Source: SURF-32 sp964648365 (GTDB taxonomy: Bacteria > Planctomycetota > Phycisphaerae > UBA1845). From it: a stretch of DNA of 46,870 nt. The stretch covers positions 1 through 46,870 of the forward strand of contig CAZYLK010000025.1 in assembly GCA_964648365.1 (NCBI GenBank), in the 5' to 3' direction. The notes beneath the pieces were generated by a model. The model was not told where the DNA came from. It saw only the letters and a program-made list of their open reading frames with translations, and searched no databases. The translations under genes were made by a program, and so were the position numbers. This document shows, one piece after another, positions 43,154-46,870 of the stretch; positions within the stretch are counted from its first letter, which is position 1, and each line of letters begins with the position of its first letter.

Positions 43154-43893
43154 CCCTGTAACTCCGCCACCAGCGCCGCGGCGCCGCGGGGCGACTGCAT
43201 GCGCTGCTGATCCACCATCCGCCCGTCGCGCATGTGCAGGATGCGGTCGGCGGCGGCCGCGTGTCGCGGGTTGTGGGTGACCATCAGCACCGTCTGCCCG
43301 GCGTCATCCACGAGCGAGCGAAGCAGGTCGGTGATGGCCTGACCGGTGGCGGTGTCGAGATTGCCGGTCGGCTCGTCGGCCATGAGCACGAGCGGCTCCA
43401 TCACCAGCGCCCGGGCTAGCGCGACGCGCTGCTGCTCGCCGCCGGACATGTCTCGCGGGAAGTGGTCGAGGCGCTCGGCAAGGCCGACGCGTTCCAGCAT
43501 CGCCACAGCGCGAGCATCCGCTTCCGATGGCGATCGCCCGTCAAGCTCGAGCGGCAGCGCGACGTTCTCACGCGCCGTCAGCACCTCGAGCAGATTGAAC
43601 GCCTGAAAGACGAAGCCGATGCGGCGGCGGCGCAGCAACGTCAATGCGTCGTCGTCGAGTTTGGCCAGATCGCGGCCGTCAATGGAGACGCGGCCGGCGT
43701 TCGGCTGATCGAGACCCGCGAGCAGATGCAGCAGGGTGCTCTTGCCGCAACCGGACGGGCCCATGACGGCCACGAACTCGCCGCGTGCGACGCTGACGTC
43801 CACGCTCGACACGGCCGTCACCGCGGCCGGGCCTTCGCCGAACGTGCGGGTCAGGCCAGCGCCGCGGATCACATCGCTTGATTCACCTTTCAC
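43150..43893 (-). CDS. ABC transporter ATPase (LolD/MacB-like)
   Basis: A 247-residue ATPase that powers the adjacent FtsX permease. Walker A GPSGCGKST (~46), Q-loop FQAFNLL, signature MSGGEQQR (~145), Walker B LVLMADEPTGNLD (~167) and H-loop VTHNPRHA. The GTG at 43893 has GGGGAG at a good distance; a TTG two codons earlier lies too close to it. Four-base overlap with the permease. No lipoprotein-carrier genes are present, so the substrate may be lipoprotein, antibiotic or signal peptide. Confidence 0.92.
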   Translation of the reverse strand: MKGESSDVIRGAGLTRTFGEGPAAVTAVSSVDVSVARGEFVAVMGPSGCGKSTLLHLLAGLDQPNAGRVSIDGRDLAKLDDDALTLLRRRRIGFVFQAFNLLEVLTARENVALPLELDGRSPSEADARAVAMLERVGLAERLDHFPRDMSGGEQQRVALARALVMEPLVLMADEPTGNLDTATGQAITDLLRSLVDDAGQTVLMVTHNPRHAAAADRILHMRDGRMVDQQRMQSPRGAAALVAELQG

Positions 43894-43938
43894 GCACAAC
43901 TCTCCCCGTTAGTGGTCTCGGCGCCACCAGACGCCCCC

Positions 43939-44046
43939 GGGTGCCACTGAGCTTCGGCCGGGTGCCGAACTCTTCTGCCGAGTGCGCTGCTCTTCGGCCG
44001 GGTGCCGTGCGCTTCGGCCGGCTACCAGTGCTCTTCGGCCGGATGC
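43939..44046. repeat. Degenerate ~20-bp tandem array upstream of the ABC genes
   Basis: About five units like GGGTGCC-n5-CTCTTCGGCC lie in tandem, spacing 20-40 bases. It falls in the 309-base leader (43894-44202) of the ABC operon, just beside the inverted repeat. No gene is supported in the leader. Confidence 0.65.
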
Positions 44047-44052
44047 CACTTG

Positions 44053-44150
44053 GTGCCACTGCTCTTGAGCAGTGCCTCCGGCTCCTCAGCCTCTCGACTG
44101 ACCGACGGATCGTCGGCCCGTTCCACGACACGGCTCAAGAGCAGTGGCAC
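44053..44150. repeat. 98-bp element bounded by 18-bp perfect inverted repeats
   Basis: GTGCCACTGCTCTTGAGC at 44053-44070 is the exact reverse complement of 44133-44150. The left arm also starts an internal palindrome, ACTGCTC-TT-GAGCAGT. The 62 bases inside contain no open frame. A tiny MITE-like element or a long RNA hairpin in the ABC leader would both fit. Confidence 0.8.
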
Positions 44151-44202
44151 GAGTGGCAACTGGTGGCACCGGACGCGCCCGCCGCCGACCCTGAGATTCT
44201 CT

Positions 44203-44844
44203 TCAAGCCGACCCACCATCCTCGGCAAGGATCGCCTCGCACCGGTCAAGCCACTTCACCTGCGCCTCCAGCCTCAATGCCGCCAGTTCCAGCAGGAGCC
44301 GGGTCTGCACGTCACTGCCGGCGGCGCCCGTCGACTGACGCGGATGCAAGGCTGCGTTGATCTCGTGCAACCTGGCCATGCACGCGCGGCGCTCGTTGCG
44401 GATGACCTCGTCGGGACCGACGAAACCGTCACCACCGCCCGCCGCGGGTGACGGATGATCAGCCCGGTCGCGCGCCGGCGCAGCGAGCGCCGCGTCGAGC
44501 TTCTGGCGACCGTCCCATTGAGCCAGCCGCCGGGCGACCAGCAGCTTTATCAACACCTCGTCCCGCACCGCCGGCGGCGTTTCGCCGGGCGACGCCAGCC
44601 AGGATGCCAGGCTCCCCCGCCCTGCCTCGGTGATGGTGTAGACCTTCCGGTCCGGCCGCACGGACTGCTCGACGACCTCGACGGTCACCAGGCCGTCGCG
44701 CAGCAGGCGATCGAGCGTCTGGTAGACCTGTCCGACGTTGAGTGTCGTCTCGGCCGCGAGGTCGCTCTCGTAGGCGGCCTTGAGGTCATAGCCGTGCATC
44801 GGCCCCCGTCCGAGCAGCCCCAGTATCGCGTGCTTCAACGACAG
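44203..44844 (-). CDS. PadR-family transcriptional regulator
   Basis: A winged-helix repressor of about 213 residues. The PadR start LKHAILGLLGRGPMHGYDLK and wing LTVEVVEQ...DRKVYTITEAGR are clear. The C-terminal helix (about 165-205) should dimerise; the Pro/Gly-rich middle (about 120-145) is an unusual insertion. The start is uncertain. A CTG at 44844 has GAGGAG at exactly eight bases and gives the canonical MSLKHAILGLL; a TTG at 44838 is the only other near candidate and lies 14 bases away. PadR regulators commonly control ABC exporters, so the LolD-FtsX pair downstream is the likely target. A strong promoter lies upstream. Confidence 0.9.
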   Translation of the reverse strand: MSLKHAILGLLGRGPMHGYDLKAAYESDLAAETTLNVGQVYQTLDRLLRDGLVTVEVVEQSVRPDRKVYTITEAGRGSLASWLASPGETPPAVRDEVLIKLLVARRLAQWDGRQKLDAALAAPARDRADHPSPAAGGGDGFVGPDEVIRNERRACMARLHEINAALHPRQSTGAAGSDVQTRLLLELAALRLEAQVKWLDRCEAILAEDGGSA

Positions 44845-44876
44845 CGAGGAATCTCCTCTTGGTTAAATCCTGACTA

Positions 44877-44905
44877 TTTATATACCCAGCATTCATACAG
44901 GTCAA
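44877..44905 (-). promoter_or_regulatory. Sigma-70-type promoter of the PadR gene
   Basis: Minus-strand -35 TTGACC (44900-44905), 17-base spacer, -10 TATAAA (44877-44882), the best consensus promoter in the window. The start of transcription would be near 44870, about 25 bases before the start codon. TAAAT-N7-ATTTA overlapping the -10 may be an autoregulatory site. Confidence 0.75.
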
Positions 44906-45094
44906 GTAGCCACGGGCCACGGTTGGTACGAGCGGCCCGGCGCCGAACGGTTTGTAGTGCCAAGCGTGCCAGACAGACGCTTAAATTACTGTCGCTAAAG
45001 TAGATATGTGACTGCACTGTCGAAGATCACCGCGACGCACAAAGACGCCACACCCAGGACAGACGGCGGCTCTCGCATGCACCGACGCGGGCAC

Positions 45095-45877
45095 CTACAG
45101 CTCGTGCCGAATCACCCACAAGTCGGGGAAGCAGGGCATGAACAGCGACTTCTTGAGGAACTCGACGCCGAGCGAACCGCCGGTGCCGCGCTTGCTGCCG
45201 ATGGTGCGTTCGACGAGCTTGACGTGACGGTAGCGCCACTCCTGCAAGCCCTCGTCGAAGTCGGTCATGAGTTCCAGCAGGATCGTAAGGTCGGGCTGGG
45301 TCTTGTAGAGCTTGAGGATGCCGGCCTGGACCGACTCGTCGGGTATGGCCGGCAGACGCACGTCACGCTGACGCAGGTGGGCCGGAATCGTGACGCCGCG
45401 GGCGGACAGGAAGTCATAAAAGTGGTCGACGACGCTGCGCTGGTCGAGCCGCTCCTGCAGGCGGGCGCGGGCGGTCGAGCCTTCGTCGTGATACCTGAGC
45501 ATGTCCGGCCGCTTGTAGCCGAGCAGGAACTCCAGTTCGCGATACTGCCACGACTGGAAGCCGGAAGCGGTGTCCAGCCGGTCGCGGAAGCTGGAAAACG
45601 ACATCGGCGTCATGGTTTCGAGAATATCCACCTGGGCGACCAGCGTCTTCATCACGGTGCGGGCACGCTTGAAGCTGGCCATAGCGGCGTAGAGGTCGTT
45701 GTCCGAAAAATCGCGGCAGACCTTCTCGAACTCCTGCAACAGGATCTTGAACCAGAGTTCGTAGACCTGGTGGATGACGATGAAGAGGTACTCGTCATGC
45801 TCGGCGGGGACGGATTTGACGTCCTGGAGGTTGAGGAGGTCGTCGAGTTTGAGATATGAATGATACGTAAGAGACAT
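45095..45877 (-). CDS. kynA: Tryptophan 2,3-dioxygenase
   Basis: A 260-residue heme dioxygenase that opens the tryptophan indole ring to N-formylkynurenine, first step of the kynurenine pathway. Motifs: EHDEYLFIVIHQVYELWFK with the distal His36, SGFQSWQYRELEFLLG (~110) and the proximal heme His218 in EWRYRHVKLVERTIGSKRGTGGS. It is a little shorter than most TDOs (about 280). The ATG lies three bases after the stop of a 52-codon gene. No other kynurenine gene is in the window. Last in a four-gene string with overlapping ends. Confidence 0.93.
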   Translation of the reverse strand: MSLTYHSYLKLDDLLNLQDVKSVPAEHDEYLFIVIHQVYELWFKILLQEFEKVCRDFSDNDLYAAMASFKRARTVMKTLVAQVDILETMTPMSFSSFRDRLDTASGFQSWQYRELEFLLGYKRPDMLRYHDEGSTARARLQERLDQRSVVDHFYDFLSARGVTIPAHLRQRDVRLPAIPDESVQAGILKLYKTQPDLTILLELMTDFDEGLQEWRYRHVKLVERTIGSKRGTGGSLGVEFLKKSLFMPCFPDLWVIRHEL

Positions 45878-45880
45878 CGG

Positions 45881-46039
45881 CTACTTCATCCCACCACCCT
45901 TGGCAAGTTTGACCAGTGAGTTGTACGCATCTGCCGACAAGACGATCTGCTTGGCATCCGCGATTGCGATCATGATGCGCGACCAGTACGCATAGAGGTG
46001 AAACAGCCCGGCAAGCCACAGAGACCGTACATTCGTCAT
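45881..46039 (-). CDS. 52-residue protein of unknown function, upstream of kynA
   Basis: A short gene: MTNVRSLWLAGLFHLYAYWS followed by RIMIAIADAKQIVLSADAYN and ending LVKLAKGGGMK. One likely hydrophobic segment at the N-terminus (about 6-28). Its ATG overlaps the upstream stop as ATGA, and its stop lies three bases before kynA. This tight packing supports it being real despite its size. I recognise no family. Confidence 0.65.
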   Translation of the reverse strand: MTNVRSLWLAGLFHLYAYWSRIMIAIADAKQIVLSADAYNSLVKLAKGGGMK

Positions 46040-46452
46040 GCCGTCAAACATCTCAAGAATCTTGTCTCCGTATGGGATGCATCGAGTTCGATCTGAAATC
46101 GATCAAGCACATCCAGTCGACCCAGCAGAGTCGGGACATCATCGCGCTCCGCCACCGCGATCCGTATTGCGAACTCCGGCGCCGGTCCGACGCGGGCAGC
46201 AAGGTGGTGTATGAAGTACCGACGTGGGCCACTTGCCACGCTCGTGAGCTCAATCGGCTCCCCGGAATCCGGTTTGCCAACGAGCGCCCGGCCCAGTGCC
46301 AGTGGCACAACCGTGATCGCCGCACCGGTGTCCAGTTGCATTGAAATGGTCCGCCAGCGTCCGCTGCTTGCCTTGAGTGTTACTTCAGCAAAAGGCACCC
46401 ATTGCGGACCGAAGTGGCGCGAGTTGTGCAGGCGCCACTTGAAAGCGTGCAT
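46036..46452 (-). CDS. Retropepsin-like aspartic protease
   Basis: A 138-residue protein. Catalytic-type motif QLDTGAAITVVP (Asp41) and a later hydrophobic LLGRLDVLDRF typical of retroviral-type aspartic protease folds; one motif per chain implies a dimer. The first ~20 residues (WRLHNSRHFGPQWVP) are basic and aromatic. It overlaps the preceding small gene by one base (TGATG) and the next by four (ATGA). The substrate is unknown. Confidence 0.75.
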   Translation of the reverse strand: MHAFKWRLHNSRHFGPQWVPFAEVTLKASSGRWRTISMQLDTGAAITVVPLALGRALVGKPDSGEPIELTSVASGPRRYFIHHLAARVGPAPEFAIRIAVAERDDVPTLLGRLDVLDRFQIELDASHTETRFLRCLTA

Positions 46453-46652
46453 CAGATGCGCTCCAGATTGGCGTCAACAGACTCCAGAACGTAGTCGGCA
46501 TCCGGGTGCTTCGATTCAGCCTGATCGATGGCCTCAGTCGCGATGTCGCCCACGCCGATAATCTCGCCGTTCAGAACCGCGATCCACTTCCCGGCGTACT
46601 TTTCGTAAAGCTCCTGGCTGTGCTCCGTCAGCCATGCGAAGTCCGCGTGCAT
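46452..46652 (-). CDS. DUF5678-like small protein
   Basis: A 66-residue soluble protein: LTEHSQELYEKYAGKWIAVLNGEIIGVGD resembles the DUF5678 pattern (Tyr-x-Gly-x-Trp-hydrophobic-Ala-Val, then Gly). GAGGG lies eight bases before the ATG. Such proteins commonly precede retropepsin-like genes; here they overlap by one base. It may be a partner or substrate of the protease. Confidence 0.75.
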   Translation of the reverse strand: MHADFAWLTEHSQELYEKYAGKWIAVLNGEIIGVGDIATEAIDQAESKHPDADYVLESVDANLERI

Positions 46653-46730
46653 GTCAAAACCCTCGCCGAAAAACCGTGGCCGTTATGATCGCAACCCGGG
46701 CCGGCCGACGCTGTGCGACGTTGGCTCCGG

Positions 46731-46870
46731 CTACCAGAGTATAGTCAAAACCAGCACTGCCAGCACCAGTACGACAAGTCCCGCCAGCCCCCACGCCACC
46801 TTTTGCACCATCGCATCCTGCCGGCGGGCGCGGGTGCGGGCGTCGTCGTAGGGGATGCGGCTGAACGTCA
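46731..46870 (-). CDS. C-terminal end of a small membrane protein (partial)
   Basis: A minus-strand frame open to the window edge encodes TFSRIPYDDARTRARRQDAM followed by VQKVAWGLAGLVVLVLAVLV and ends LTILW. A charged stretch leads to one C-terminal hydrophobic helix, a tail-anchor layout. The start lies outside the window. Located 78 bases upstream of the DUF5678-like gene on the same strand. Family not identifiable. Confidence 0.6.
   Translation of the reverse strand, partial: TFSRIPYDDARTRARRQDAMVQKVAWGLAGLVVLVLAVLVLTILW

Noticed and set aside
43939..44150. CRISPR-like array
   Set aside because: Units are degenerate with no uniform spacers, and no cas genes are present.

Overview
The window is about 47 kb of GC-rich DNA with compact operons. 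It carries many small palindromic or tandem repeats and one 100-base run of N (42575-42674), so it is a draft or metagenome assembly. High GC, many large lipoproteins, a multiheme cytochrome, a cytochrome-oxidase assembly cluster with a cupredoxin and many dispersed palindromes would suit a planctomycete or a related Gram-negative environmental bacterium. That placement is inference: I see no rRNA or other taxonomic marker. I saw no tRNA, rRNA, transposase, integrase or CRISPR array.

Layout. (1) 459-3032: a secreted nine-heme lipoprotein cytochrome, convergent with (2) 3207-8048, a complete group 3b-type [NiFe] hydrogenase operon on the minus strand (beta, gamma, delta, alpha subunits, then the maturation protease), preceded by a small membrane protein. 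(3) 9064-11067: a stand-alone receiver protein and a RegB-like, possibly quinone-sensing histidine kinase, divergent from the hydrogenase. (4) 11397-12890: a PepD-type dipeptidase. (5) 13177-15631: two tandem secreted paralogues of equal length with a Cys/Lys-rich tail. (6) 16057-20253: a fused hydantoinase/5-oxoprolinase. (7) 20288-22194: a TOPRIM-like protein plus AAA ATPase pair that resembles a defence module. (8) 22718-25346: cupredoxin, heme A synthase and heme O synthase behind a perfect Rex/CRP-like operator. (9) 25429-26580: an App1-type phosphatase. (10) 26616-34480: adaptor, RND pump, TolC and a lipoprotein hydrolase. (11) 35229-37948: a coiled-coil lipoprotein plus a patatin lipoprotein. 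(12) 38276-40194: an MmcB-like nuclease plus a glycosyltransferase. (13) 40808-44844: an FtsX/LolD-type ABC exporter and a PadR regulator. (14) 45095-46652: a four-gene string ending in tryptophan 2,3-dioxygenase, including a 52-codon gene. (15) 46731-46870: the end of a further membrane protein cut by the window edge.

The energy genes share a redox theme: NAD(P)-linked hydrogenase, RegB-like redox kinase, extracytoplasmic multiheme protein, and oxidase assembly genes under a likely redox- or cAMP-type operator. The most unusual signal outside genes is the set of short palindromes. At least one dispersed family occurs three times between genes, and other hairpins lie in frame inside several coding sequences (kinase, oxoprolinase, nuclease), where they appear to add peptide linkers. 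The ATPase/TOPRIM pair and the tandem Cys-rich secreted paralogues are the best candidates for little-described protein systems.
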